A program made the position numbers and the translations under genes. Shown in pieces: positions 40,091 to 49,053 of a DNA stretch of 64,000 bases; the stretch's first letter is position 1, and each line of letters starts with the position of its first letter. The stretch is taken from contig JAVJSI010000018.1 in the NCBI GenBank assembly GCA_040219515.1, positions 1-64,000 on the forward strand, given 5' to 3'. The notes under the pieces are model-generated. The model did no database searches and was not told where the DNA came from. It saw only the letters and a program-made list of their open reading frames with translations. This DNA comes from Acidimicrobiales bacterium (GTDB taxonomy: Bacteria; Actinomycetota; Acidimicrobiia; Acidimicrobiales; Aldehydirespiratoraceae).

Positions 40091-41640
40091 GACACCCGCG
40101 CGCCGCGAGCGCACTCGCCGGGTTGCTCATCGCCGCGGGCCTCCCGCCCTGGGGCTGGTGGCCGCTCACCCTCGCCGGCCTGGGTCTCTGGTTCCACCTG
40201 CTCGCCGACGTGCCGGCCCGCACCCGCCTCGGTCGGTCGGTGGCGGTCGGCGCCTTCTGGGCCTTTCCCTCGACCCTGTGGATGCTCGATCTCACGCCCG
40301 CCGGGTGGCCGGTGGCCGCCGGCCTCTTCACCCTGCTCGTCGCCCTCGCCGGTTGGGCGACCCCCGGGGAGGGTGCGCGCCGTCCGACTGCGTTCGCCGG
40401 TGCCGTCGTGCTGGCCGAGGTCGTCCGCTGGCACGTGCCCTTCGGCGGCGTGCCGCTCGCCACCCTCGCGATGGCCTCGGTCGACACGCCCTGGGCCGTC
40501 GCCGCTCGCTTCCTCGGATCGCCGTTCCTCGTGTTCGTCACCGTGGTCATCGCCGCGGGCCTGCGCGATGCCGTCGTGCGCCGCCACGTCCCGTGGCGGC
40601 CGATCGGTGCGGTGTGCGCCGCCGTCCTGCTCGGCTATCTCGGCGGTATCGGCGTCGACACCGTGCGCACGATCGACGTGGTCGTCGTGCAGGGTGGCGG
40701 CCCGCAGAACACGCGGGCCGACACGTGCGAGAACCGCAATGTGTTCGAGCGTCATGTGGCGGCCACCGAACTGATCGCCGCCGACGAGGACGTCGACCTC
40801 ATCCTCTGGCCCGAGGACGTGATCCATCCCGTCGACGAACTGATCCCCACTCCGACCCGTTGCGACGAGCCCGTGCTGCGCGCCGACGAGGCACTCGGCG
40901 AGCTCCGGCGTCTCGCCGCCGCGACCGACGCCACGATCGTGAGCGGCTGGTTCGAGCCGTCCGACGACCGCACCGCCAACGAGAACTACTCGGTCGTCAC
41001 CACCCCCGATGGTCGCCAGGGCGACCGCTACGACAAGGTCCGTCTGGTCCCGTTCGGCGAGTTCGTGCCGCTGCGCTCGCTGCTCGAGAAGTTCAGCGAC
41101 GAGCTCCCCGGACGCGACGTCCGGGCCGGCACCGGACCCGCCGTGCTCGACACCGAGTTCGGTCCGCTCGGCGTCTCGATCTCGTGGGAGATCTTCTTCG
41201 ACTATCGAGCACGCGACGCGATGAACAACGGCGGCCAGATGCTGCTGAACCCCACGAACGGTTCGTCCTACTGGCTCACGATCGTGCAGACCCAGCAGGT
41301 CGCGTCGAGTCGCCTGCGCGCCATCGAGAACGATCGGTGGGTCCTCCAGGCCGCACCGACCGGCTTCTCGGCCGTCGTCGGGAACGACGGCGAGGTCCAC
41401 CAGCGCACCAGCATCAGCGAGCAGACGGTCCTGCGCCAGGCCGTGCCCCTTCGTCAGGGCCGCACACTGGCCACCATCGTCGGACCCTGGCCGATGTTGG
41501 CCCTCGCACTGTTCGCTCTCGGTCGCGCCCGGCGGGGCTCAGACCTCGACGGCGAGGGTGACGGGCCCGTCGTTGACGAGCTCGACGGTCATGTCGGCAC
41601 GGAAGCGACCGGTCGCCACGGTCGCGCCGAGCGTCCGTAG
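40087..41640 (+). CDS. lnt: apolipoprotein N-acyltransferase-like protein with Ser at the catalytic Cys position
   Basis: 517 residues from GTG 40087. N-terminal TM helices (to about 195) precede a nitrilase-like domain. Of the Lnt triad, Glu is present in LWPED (E243) and Lys in [14 protein letters not shown] (K317). The expected Cys is Ser366 in [11 protein letters not shown]. The rest of the domain is conserved ([32 protein letters not shown]). It should acylate lipoproteins in the membrane if Ser can replace Cys. The final 34 codons overlap the convergent dtd gene by 102 bp. Confidence 0.88.
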   Translation: MRHPRAASALAGLLIAAGLPPWGWWPLTLAGLGLWFHLLADVPARTRLGRSVAVGAFWAFPSTLWMLDLTPAGWPVAAGLFTLLVALAGWATPGEGARRPTAFAGAVVLAEVVRWHVPFGGVPLATLAMASVDTPWAVAARFLGSPFLVFVTVVIAAGLRDAVVRRHVPWRPIGAVCAAVLLGYLGGIGVDTVRTIDVVVVQGGGPQNTRADTCENRNVFERHVAATELIAADEDVDLILWPEDVIHPVDELIPTPTRCDEPVLRADEALGELRRLAAATDATIVSGWFEPSDDRTANENYSVVTTPDGRQGDRYDKVRLVPFGEFVPLRSLLEKFSDELPGRDVRAGTGPAVLDTEFGPLGVSISWEIFFDYRARDAMNNGGQMLLNPTNGSSYWLTIVQTQQVASSRLRAIENDRWVLQAAPTGFSAVVGNDGEVHQRTSISEQTVLRQAVPLRQGRTLATIVGPWPMLALALFALGRARRGSDLDGEGDGPVVDELDGHVGTEATGRHGRAERP

Positions 41641-41991
41641 CTCGGCGACCACCGCGTCGACGAGCGGCTCGGCCACCTCGGGACGCGCCGCGTCGGCGTA
41701 GCCGGGCCGACGCCCCTTGCGGGTGTCGGCATACAGCGTGAACTGGCTCACCACGAGCACCTCACACGTGGTGTCGGCCACCGACAGGTTCATCACCCCG
41801 TCCTCGTCGTCGAAGATCCGCAGGTGCCAGATCCTGGCGGCCAGTTTGGCGGCCTGCGCCGGTGTGTCGTCGTGCGTGACCCCCACGAAGGCGAGCACCC
41901 CCGGGCCGATCCGGCCGGTGATCTCCGGGTCCGGTCCCTCGGCGTCCACGGTCACTCTCGCTCGGATCACCCGCTGGATCAGTGCTCGCAT
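41539..41991 (-). CDS. dtd: D-aminoacyl-tRNA deacylase
   Basis: 150 residues, full length. Frees tRNA from D-amino acids. Family motifs: [16 protein letters not shown] at the N terminus, [17 protein letters not shown] containing the conserved SQFTL motif, and the C-terminal NDGPVT (N-x-GPVT cross-subunit Gly-cisPro element). Convergent with lnt and overlapping its 3' end. Confidence 0.96.
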   Translation of the reverse strand: MRALIQRVIRARVTVDAEGPDPEITGRIGPGVLAFVGVTHDDTPAQAAKLAARIWHLRIFDDEDGVMNLSVADTTCEVLVVSQFTLYADTRKGRRPGYADAARPEVAEPLVDAVVAELRTLGATVATGRFRADMTVELVNDGPVTLAVEV

Positions 41992-42102
41992 GGGCCCGTT
42001 CTACCGGCGCGAGACGTGCCCGACGTCACCGTGAGGGTGGAAACGAGCCGATCTCGGGCATCATTTGACGTCCTGACGTACCCCGCGGAAACCTGGTGAC
42101 TC

Positions 42103-43380
42103 ATGCCCGACGACCGAGATGGCGCTCTGCGTATCGCGCTGCTCACCTATCGAGGCAAGCCGCACGTCGGCGGACAGGGCGTCTACATCCGCCATCTCAG
42201 CAAGGCGCTGGTCGATCTCGGCCACCATGTCGAGGTGCTCGGTGGACCGCCGTATCCGATCCTCGACGAGCGTGTCCCGCTGATCGAACTACCGAGCCTC
42301 GACATCTGGGGTGACCCGCACCCGATGCGCAAGCCCCGCGTCTGGGAGTGGAAGGACTGGACCGACGTCGCCGAACACGCCTCGTTCAGCACCGGCAACT
42401 TCTCCGAACCGATGGCGTTCAGCCTCCGCGCCTGGCGTCACCTCCGGCACCGGCGCGACGAGTTCGACCTGATCCACGACAACCAGACACTCGGATGGGG
42501 CCTGCTGAAACTCCAGCAGGAGGGGTGGCCGATCCTCGAGACCATCCATCACCCGATCACCGTCGATCGCAAGCTCGAACTCGAACACGCCCGCACCCCG
42601 TGGGAGAAGTTCGGCAAACGCCGCTGGTACTCCTTCACCAAGATGCAGACCCAGGTCGGCAAGCGCATGCCCCGCGTGATGACCGTGTCGGAGTCGTCCA
42701 AGGGCGACATCAGCGCCGACCACGGCATCGATCCCGAGAAGCTCCACGTCGTGCCGGTGGGCGTCGACCCCCAGCTCTTCCTCCCGGTGCCGGGCGTCGA
42801 GCGTCGACCGGGCCACCTCGTCACCACCGCGTCGGCCGACGTCGCCATGAAGGGCCTGAAGTTCCTCCTCGAGGCGGTCGCCAAGCTGCGCACCGAACGC
42901 CACATCGAGCTCACGATCATCGGCAAACGTCGCCCCGACAGCCACGCGAGCACGGTGATGACCCGACTCGGCCTCGACGACTGTGTCGAGTTCGTGTCCG
43001 GTGTGCCCGATCAGCGCATCGTCGAGCTCTACAGCGAGGCCGAACTCGCCGTCGTGCCCTCCCTCTACGAGGGCTTCTCGCTGCCCGCCATCGAGGCGAT
43101 GTCGTGCGGCGTCCCACTGGTGGCCACGACCGGGGGCGCGCTGCCCGAGGTGGCCGGCATCAGCGGCGAGACCTGTTTCCTCACCGAGCCGGGCAACAGC
43201 GAGGCACTCGCGGCCACGATCAAGATGGCGCTCGACAACCCGGAGCTGTGCGCCAAGGTCGGCGCCCAGGGTCGCCAGCGCGTCATCGACCAATGGTCGT
43301 GGCGCCACACCGCGCAGCGCACGGTCGAGCAGTACCGCGCCCTCCTCGCCGAGCACGAAGCCACCCACGGAGCCCGCTGA
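42103..43380 (+). CDS. glycosyltransferase family 4
   Basis: 425 residues from ATG 42103. N-terminal Rossmann-like half with HVGGQGVYIRHLSKALVDLGH (acceptor side), central VSESSKGDISADHG and VVPVGVDPQLF, and donor-side YEGFSLPAIEAMSCGVPLVAT with the EX7E-type acidic pair. This reads as a retaining GT4 enzyme. First gene of a plus-strand set of three whose ends overlap (TGATG into the methyltransferase). Substrate unknown. Confidence 0.93.
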   Translation: MPDDRDGALRIALLTYRGKPHVGGQGVYIRHLSKALVDLGHHVEVLGGPPYPILDERVPLIELPSLDIWGDPHPMRKPRVWEWKDWTDVAEHASFSTGNFSEPMAFSLRAWRHLRHRRDEFDLIHDNQTLGWGLLKLQQEGWPILETIHHPITVDRKLELEHARTPWEKFGKRRWYSFTKMQTQVGKRMPRVMTVSESSKGDISADHGIDPEKLHVVPVGVDPQLFLPVPGVERRPGHLVTTASADVAMKGLKFLLEAVAKLRTERHIELTIIGKRRPDSHASTVMTRLGLDDCVEFVSGVPDQRIVELYSEAELAVVPSLYEGFSLPAIEAMSCGVPLVATTGGALPEVAGISGETCFLTEPGNSEALAATIKMALDNPELCAKVGAQGRQRVIDQWSWRHTAQRTVEQYRALLAEHEATHGAR

Positions 43381-44144
43381 TGTTGACGGTCGACTACGAC
43401 AGGTTCGATCTGCGCGCCGGGGATCTCCTGCTCGACCTCGGCTGCGGTTTCGGACGCCACACCTACGAGGCTCTCGTCCGCGGCGCCAGCGTCGTCAGCT
43501 GCGACATGGCGCTGCCCGAACTCGAGGCGATCCGCAACACCGGCCCAATCCTGGTCGACGACGGGCTCTTCGACGGGGCCCTGCTGCGCGCCCAGGTGCA
43601 GGGCGACGGCACCCGCCTCCCCTACCCCGACGAGACCTTCGACAAGATCATCGCCTCCGAGGTCCTCGAGCACGTGCCCGACGACCAGGCGGCCTACGAC
43701 GAGTTCATGCGCATCCTCAAGCCGGGTGGCACCATCGCCGTCACCGTGCCGGCCACCCTCCCCGAGAAGATCTGCTGGAGGCTGAGCGACGAGTACTACG
43801 CCCCGAAGGCCGAGGGCGGCCACGTCCGCATCTACACCGAGCAGGAGGTGCGCGAGAAGCTGCGCGGCGCCGGTCTCGACCCCGTCGATTCGCATCGTGC
43901 CCATGCCCTGCACTCGCCCTACTGGTGGATCCGCTGTGCGGTGGGCGTCAACAACGAGATCGACGACAACTGGTCGGTGAAGACCTACCACCGGCTCCTC
44001 GAGTGGGACATCGTGAAGCAGCCGTGGTTGACTCGCACGGCGGAGAAGGTCCTCAATCCCGTCCTCGGCAAGAGCTTGGTGGTCTACGCCACGAAGTCGC
44101 CGCTCCGTTCGACGCGCATCCTGGAGGGATCCCATGCCGCCTGA
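43380..44144 (+). CDS. class I SAM-dependent methyltransferase
   Basis: 254 residues. Starts at ATG 43380 overlapping the glycosyltransferase stop (TGATG). Motif I LLLDLGCGFGRHTYEAL, acidic loop SCDMALPELEAI, motif IV FDKIIASEVLEHVPDD and LKPGGTIAVTVPA. The C-terminal third has a methyltransferase-capping domain with YYAPKAEGGHVRIYTEQEV. Coupled to both neighbours, so it most likely methylates a glycosylated lipid made by the adjacent GT4 enzyme. Confidence 0.9.
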   Translation: MLTVDYDRFDLRAGDLLLDLGCGFGRHTYEALVRGASVVSCDMALPELEAIRNTGPILVDDGLFDGALLRAQVQGDGTRLPYPDETFDKIIASEVLEHVPDDQAAYDEFMRILKPGGTIAVTVPATLPEKICWRLSDEYYAPKAEGGHVRIYTEQEVREKLRGAGLDPVDSHRAHALHSPYWWIRCAVGVNNEIDDNWSVKTYHRLLEWDIVKQPWLTRTAEKVLNPVLGKSLVVYATKSPLRSTRILEGSHAA

Positions 44145-45219
44145 CATCCCCGGCGTTCTTTCCGCCCGACAGATCCGCGACACCGCCGACCACATCGCCT
44201 CGTGGCAGTTGCCGTCCGGCATGATCCCGTGGTTCCCCGGCGGCCACGCCGACCCGTGGAACCACATCGAGGCCGCGATGGCGCTCGTCATCGGTGACCA
44301 CCGGGCCGAGGCCGAGGCCGCCTACCAGTGGCTGGTCGACGTGCAGCGTCCCGACGGGTCGTGGCATCAGTACTACCTCGCGGACGGGGTCGAGCAGGAC
44401 AAGCTCGACGCCAACGTCATCGCCTACATCGCGACCGGCGTGTGGCACCACTACCTCCACTTCCGCGATCTGGGCTATCTCGAGGAGATGTGGAAGGTCG
44501 TCGAGCCCGCCATCGACTTCGTACTCGACCTCCAACAGCCCCGCGGCGAGATCCTGTGGGCCCGCCACCCCGACGGGACCCCGTGGTCGTTCGCGCTGCT
44601 CACCGGCTCGTCGTCGATCGCCCACAGCCTTCGCTGCGCAGTTGCCATCGCCGAGGAACTGCACCACGAACGGCCCGACTGGGAGCTCTCGGTCGGCCGG
44701 CTCGCCCGAGCCATCCGCTTCGAACGCGACGAGGCGTTCTCGCCCAAGCACCGCTGGGCGATGGACTGGTACTACCCGGTGCTGGCCGGCGTGCTCACCG
44801 GCGAGGTCGGCCGCGCCCACCTGGCCGAGCGCTTCGACACGTTCATGCTCGACGACAAGGGCATCCGCTGCGTCAGCGATCGGCCGTGGGTCACCACGGC
44901 CGAGACCTGCGAGTGCGCGCTCGCCCACCTCGGCGTCGGCGAGACCGACATCGCCCGCCAGCTCTTCGCCGCCGCGCAGGCCACCCGCGAGGACGACGGT
45001 CGCTACATCACCGGCATCGTCCACCCGGACGGCACCCTGTTCCCGCCCGAGGAGCGCTCGACCTACTCGTCGGCCGCCGTACTGCTCACCGCCGAGGCGA
45101 TCGACGGGTCGAGTCCGGCCGCCCGTCTCTTCTCCGACCACGGCTTCCTGCCGGCCATCATCGATGTCGAACCGAGCGATCAGCCCAGCAGCACGCTCGA
45201 CCAACGCGCCCGGGACTGA
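44134..45219 (+). CDS. prenyltransferase/terpenoid-cyclase-like alpha-alpha toroid protein
   Basis: 361 residues from ATG 44134, overlapping the methyltransferase by 11 bp. Repeated helical pairs with QW-like elements (VDVQRPDGSWHQYY, LDLQQPRGEILWARHPDG) indicate an alpha/alpha-toroid of the kind found in prenyltransferase and squalene-cyclase-like domains and in some glycoside hydrolases. The catalytic DXDD/DCTAE motifs of terpenoid cyclases are not present. It may bind an isoprenoid or a glycan; function not assignable. Confidence 0.72.
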   Translation: MPPDIPGVLSARQIRDTADHIASWQLPSGMIPWFPGGHADPWNHIEAAMALVIGDHRAEAEAAYQWLVDVQRPDGSWHQYYLADGVEQDKLDANVIAYIATGVWHHYLHFRDLGYLEEMWKVVEPAIDFVLDLQQPRGEILWARHPDGTPWSFALLTGSSSIAHSLRCAVAIAEELHHERPDWELSVGRLARAIRFERDEAFSPKHRWAMDWYYPVLAGVLTGEVGRAHLAERFDTFMLDDKGIRCVSDRPWVTTAETCECALAHLGVGETDIARQLFAAAQATREDDGRYITGIVHPDGTLFPPEERSTYSSAAVLLTAEAIDGSSPAARLFSDHGFLPAIIDVEPSDQPSSTLDQRARD

Positions 45220-45230
45220 CGGTCAGACGC

Positions 45231-45734
45231 TCACCAGGTGGGCGTCGGCCTCCAGCGTCGGTTCCTCCGCCCGGGCGGCTCGTTGACCGCGGATCCGATA
45301 CCGGCCTTGTCGGCCGGCAGGGAGCCCAGGATCGACTCGGTGGCCGGCGCCGTGGTCAGACCGAGACCCACGCCGAGGAACACCATCTGGCCGACGATCT
45401 CCGGATACGGCGTCGTCGCCGACACGACGGAGACCCACAGGAACCCGGTACCCATGAGGGCGAGCCCGACGCTGACGACCCGCTTCGTGCCGATCCGCTC
45501 GACGACCTTGGGCGCGACCACTGCGGCGGTCGCGATCGAGAGAGCCACCGGGATCGTGCGCATGCCGGCCTCGAACTGGCCATAGCCGCGCACGAGTTGG
45601 AAGTACTGCGTCACCAGGAAGATGAAGCCGAAGAGCATCGGCGAGGGCATCCTCAGCTCCCAGCCGACGAAGGCGGCCAGCGCGACTGCGGCGACCGCGA
45701 ACCCGGCGAGAGTGGCGCCGCTGGTCCACCCCAT
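45231..45734 (-). pseudogene. remnant of a DHA2-type MFS drug transporter
   Basis: An open frame of 167 residues corresponds to a middle and distal piece of a 14-TM transporter: GYGQFEAGMRTIPVALSIA, GLGLTTAPATESILGSLPADKAGIGSAVN are typical DHA2 segments. TM1-6 are missing. SPML joins directly to FGFIFLVTQY, where family members have a further 20-30 residues, so an internal deletion is likely. After GSAVN the frame becomes unlike the family. A shifted frame supplies a plausible C terminus ending in ADAHLVSV at 45223. Non-functional relic between two convergent glyco-gene blocks. Confidence 0.72.
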
Positions 45735-45761
45735 TCGCCGACCGTCACAACCCCGCGGCGC

Positions 45762-46391
45762 CTACTCGCCGAGTGCGATGCGCTCCAGTACGCGGAGGGA
45801 GCCCACCGCGGCCAGTTCCCGGAAACCGCCGGCCTCCATGGCTCGGCAGTAGATCTCGTACGGCGGGCGGCCGCCGTCGTCGGGGTTCGGGAACACGTCG
45901 TGGATCAGCAGCCGACCGCCGATCACGACATGGGGCACCCAGATCTCGTAGTCACGGTGGGCAGGATCGTGGCCGTGCCCCCCGTCGATGAAGAGCAGCG
46001 CCAGCGGCGTCGCCCACACCGACCCGACGGTGGGCGAGTCGCCCACCAGCGCGACGACCGAGCCCTCGAGGCCGGCATCGTGGATCGTGCGACGAAAGGT
46101 GGGGAGTGTGTCCATCTTTCCGACGGCCTCATCGACGAGATCCGGCTCGTGCCATTCCCAGCCGGCCTGGTTCTCCTCGGACCCACGATGGTGATCGAGC
46201 GCGAAGAGCACCCGCCCCATGGTCTGCGCGGCCGACCCGATGTAGACGCCCGACTTCCCGCAATAGCTGCCGACTTCGAGGAACGGGCCGTCGACGTCGA
46301 CACCGAGCGCGGCCTCGTACAGGGCGACGCCCTCGTCGGGCGGCATGAACCCCCGGGCGGCCTCGGCGAACGCGCGGCGCTCGGCGTCCAT
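45762..46391 (-). CDS. class I SAM-dependent methyltransferase (CmcI/TylF-like)
   Basis: 209 residues from ATG 46391. Motif I FLEVGSYCGKSGVYIGSAAQ, FALDHHRGSEENQAGWEWHEPDL and a metal-site-like region LFIDGGHGHDPAHRDYEIW. This arrangement resembles metal-dependent O-methyltransferases acting on sugars or small molecules. The ATG overlaps the GtrA stop (TGATG on the minus strand), so the two genes are coupled. Confidence 0.87.
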   Translation of the reverse strand: MDAERRAFAEAARGFMPPDEGVALYEAALGVDVDGPFLEVGSYCGKSGVYIGSAAQTMGRVLFALDHHRGSEENQAGWEWHEPDLVDEAVGKMDTLPTFRRTIHDAGLEGSVVALVGDSPTVGSVWATPLALLFIDGGHGHDPAHRDYEIWVPHVVIGGRLLIHDVFPNPDDGGRPPYEIYCRAMEAGGFRELAAVGSLRVLERIALGE

Positions 46392-46867
46392 CAGACGGTT
46401 TCGACCTCGACGTCGAGGCGGATGCCCCACATGAGCCGCTCGAGCAGGAGGTACTTCGCCACCCAGACCACGCCGAACGCGCCGAGGTTCACCAGGAGCA
46501 GCATGAGCGACGAATCGGTGAAGAAACCGGCGACCCACACGCACAGGCCCGAGAAACCGAGGCCGATGAGGGCCAGGACCCAGAAGGGGGCGACCTCGTT
46601 GCGCATCGAGTTCGCCCCGGTCTGTTGCCACACCCAGCGACGGCTCAGCAGGTAGGCCGGCACCGTGCTGACCGACCACGCGATCAGGACGGCCAGGACC
46701 CGGTGCAGATCGAACACCTCGAGGCACAGGAGCAGCGTCCCGTTGCCGGTGATCACGTTGACCACCGACACGCCGCAATAGCGAAGGAACTTCCGTCCGT
46801 GGTCCTCGATGAGGCGGCTGAGCCCCAGACGCTCGACGGTCGACATGGAGGAGGAGGCTAGCGTCAT
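46391..46867 (-). CDS. GtrA family membrane protein
   Basis: 158 residues from ATG 46867; ATG 46846 is an alternative. Four predicted TM helices with the GtrA-type core: FLRYCGVSVVNVITGNGTLLLCLE, IAWSVSTVPAYLLSRRWVW, LALIGLGFSGLCVWVAGFF and LLLVNLGAFGVVWVAKYLLLERLMW. GtrA-like proteins are thought to flip polyprenyl-phosphate-linked sugars across the membrane. Context with glycosyltransferase and methyltransferase genes fits that role. Confidence 0.92.
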   Translation of the reverse strand: MTLASSSMSTVERLGLSRLIEDHGRKFLRYCGVSVVNVITGNGTLLLCLEVFDLHRVLAVLIAWSVSTVPAYLLSRRWVWQQTGANSMRNEVAPFWVLALIGLGFSGLCVWVAGFFTDSSLMLLLVNLGAFGVVWVAKYLLLERLMWGIRLDVEVETV

Positions 46868-46915
46868 ACCCCGACTTGTCGGCCGAACGCCGCCACCTGT
46901 TGACCATGCGGCAGA

Positions 46916-47773
46916 ATGTCGTCCATGCAGACCGCAGTGGACGATCTCGTCGACCTCCTGGATCTCGAGTCCATCGAGGTCAACATCTTCCGCGGGGTGT
47001 CCCCCGACGAGAGTCGCCAGCGCATCTTCGGCGGCCAGGTGGCCGGCCAGGCGCTCGTGGCCGCGGCCCGCACGGTGAGCGACGAACGTCCGGTGCACTC
47101 GCTCCACGCCTATTTCCTGCGACCCGGCGATCCGAGCGTCCCGGTGCTCTACGAGGTCGATCGCATCCGTGATGGTCGCTCGTTCACGACGCGCCGGGTG
47201 GTCGCCATCCAGCACGGCAAGGCGATCTTCAACCTCGCCGCGTCGTTCCACATCAAGGAACCCGGCCTCGAGCACCTCGAACCGATGCCCCAGGTTCCGC
47301 CGGCCGACGATCTGCCCACCCGGGCCGAGCGCTTCGCAGCCTCCGGCGTCGAGGACCCGTTCGGTGACCATCCCCACCCGCTCGACATCCGCTACATCAC
47401 CGCCAGCCCCCTCGGCCGGACCGAGCCCCTGCCGCCCGTGCAACAGGTGTGGTTCCGCGCCGATGGCCGCCTGCCCGACAACCAGGTGCTCCACACCTGT
47501 CTGCTCACCTATGCGTCCGACATGACCCTGCTCGACACCAGCCTGTTGCCCCACGGCACGGGATCGACCGATCAGACGATCCAGATGGCGAGCCTCGACC
47601 ACGCCATGTGGTTCCACGGCGGCTTCCGGGCCGACGAATGGCTCCTCTACGACCAGCACACCCCCGCCGCCACGGGCGCCCGCGGACTGGCCACCGGCCG
47701 GGTGTTCACCCACGACGGCCGACTCATCGCCAGCGTCGTGCAAGAGGGTCTCATTCGTAGAGTGCCGGCATGA
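46916..47773 (+). CDS. tesB: acyl-CoA thioesterase II
   Basis: 285 residues, double hot-dog fold. Family motifs: FRGVSPDESRQRIFGGQVAGQA near the N terminus, HSLHAYFLRPGDP, RDGRSFTTRRVVAIQ, ASDMTLLDTSLLPH and SLDHAMWFH. It contains the Asp/Thr/Gln-type active-site elements. Hydrolyses acyl-CoA esters. Either ATG 46916 or 46925 works. Overlaps the next gene by ATGA. Confidence 0.94.
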   Translation: MSSMQTAVDDLVDLLDLESIEVNIFRGVSPDESRQRIFGGQVAGQALVAAARTVSDERPVHSLHAYFLRPGDPSVPVLYEVDRIRDGRSFTTRRVVAIQHGKAIFNLAASFHIKEPGLEHLEPMPQVPPADDLPTRAERFAASGVEDPFGDHPHPLDIRYITASPLGRTEPLPPVQQVWFRADGRLPDNQVLHTCLLTYASDMTLLDTSLLPHGTGSTDQTIQMASLDHAMWFHGGFRADEWLLYDQHTPAATGARGLATGRVFTHDGRLIASVVQEGLIRRVPA

Positions 47774-49053
47774 GCTCTCTTCGACCCATCGCCGTGTGCG
47801 TCGCCCTCGCGGTCGCGCTGACGGCCTGCGGCAGCGACGATCCCGTCGCCGAGTCGTCGGGCACGACGGTCCCCGTCGTCACCGAGGCACCGAGCACCAC
47901 GAACGCCGACACGACCATGCCCGACTCCGGCGTCGACCCCGAGTCGCCGGAGGAGACCACGACGACCACCGACGCTCCGGCGCCCGGGTCGGTCGACGGC
48001 GACCTCACCCAGGCCGTCGTCGGCGCGAGTCCCCTCGGTGTCTACGACGAACCGGTCGACACGACGGTCGCCGCCAACGGCGAGCTGTGGCTCGCACAGC
48101 GCAGCGGGATCGTGGCCGTGCTCGACCCCGCCACCGGCGACCTCGGCGACACCGTGGTCGACCTCTCGGCCGAGACCGTCGCCGGCGGCGAGCGAGGTCT
48201 GCTCGGAATGGCCGCCGACGAGACCCACCTCTACGTCAACTTCACCGACCTCGACGGCCACACCAACATCGATGCCTTCGTGCTCGATACCGACGGCCGC
48301 CCCGGCGAACGCCACCACCTCCTCACGATCGAACAACCCTTCGGCAACCACAACGGTGGGGGGATGGCGATCGGACCCGACGGCCATCTCTACATCGGCG
48401 TCGGCGACGGCGGGAGCGGTGGCGACCCCCTCGGCGCCGGCCAGGACCCGACGCAGATCCTGGGTTCGCTCCTGCGCATCGACCCCACCCCCGGGGCCGC
48501 ATCGCCCTACGAGATCCCGGCCGACAATCCCTACGCCGACGGGGTCGACGGGCGACCCGAGATCTTCGCCATCGGACTCCGCAACCCGTGGCGGTTCTCC
48601 TTCGACCCGCTCACCGACGACCTCTGGATCGCCGACGTCGGTCAGAACCAGTGGGAGGAGGTCGACCTGCTGCTCGGCGCCAATGGCTTCGGCCTCGGCG
48701 CGAACCTCGGGTGGAACCTGCGCGAAGGCACCAACGAGTTCAGCGGCGACCGCCCGTCGGGCAATGTCGACCCCGTGTTCGAGTACCCGCACGCAGGCAG
48801 CACGCCGAGCGGTTGCAGCATCAGCGGCGGTGAGGTCTATCGGGGTTCCGCGATCCCCGAGCTGGTCGGATCCTACGTGTTCGGCGACTACTGCCAGTCC
48901 TCGGTGTGGGCGCTGTCGATCGTGGATGACGACGTCGTGTTCCGCGACCTCGGCGTGCCGATCCAGGATCTCGTCGGGATCACCGCCGATGCCGAGGGCG
49001 AGCTGTTGACGCTGTCGCTCGGGGGCGGGATCAGCCGCCTCGTCGCCGGGTGA
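47770..49053 (+). CDS. PQQ-dependent glucose/sorbosone dehydrogenase-type lipoprotein
   Basis: 427 residues. Lipoprotein signal with lipobox LTAC (Cys20), then a Thr-rich linker (about 28-75). A six-bladed beta-propeller of the glucose/sorbosone dehydrogenase family follows: GERGLLGMA, NHNGGGMAIGPDGHLYIGVGDGG, FAIGLRNPWRFSFDP and LWIADVGQNQWEEVD. These motifs contain the His and Arg of the PQQ site. The natural substrate is likely a sugar or sugar alcohol; PQQ dependence is inferred. Overlaps tesB by 4 bp and the next gene by GTGA. Confidence 0.92.
   Translation: MSSLRPIAVCVALAVALTACGSDDPVAESSGTTVPVVTEAPSTTNADTTMPDSGVDPESPEETTTTTDAPAPGSVDGDLTQAVVGASPLGVYDEPVDTTVAANGELWLAQRSGIVAVLDPATGDLGDTVVDLSAETVAGGERGLLGMAADETHLYVNFTDLDGHTNIDAFVLDTDGRPGERHHLLTIEQPFGNHNGGGMAIGPDGHLYIGVGDGGSGGDPLGAGQDPTQILGSLLRIDPTPGAASPYEIPADNPYADGVDGRPEIFAIGLRNPWRFSFDPLTDDLWIADVGQNQWEEVDLLLGANGFGLGANLGWNLREGTNEFSGDRPSGNVDPVFEYPHAGSTPSGCSISGGEVYRGSAIPELVGSYVFGDYCQSSVWALSIVDDDVVFRDLGVPIQDLVGITADAEGELLTLSLGGGISRLVAG

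Noticed and set aside
45223-45729. Separate 168-residue minus-strand gene overlapping the MFS relic
   Set aside because: Arg/Gly-rich shifted frame; only its last residues look like a displaced MFS C terminus.
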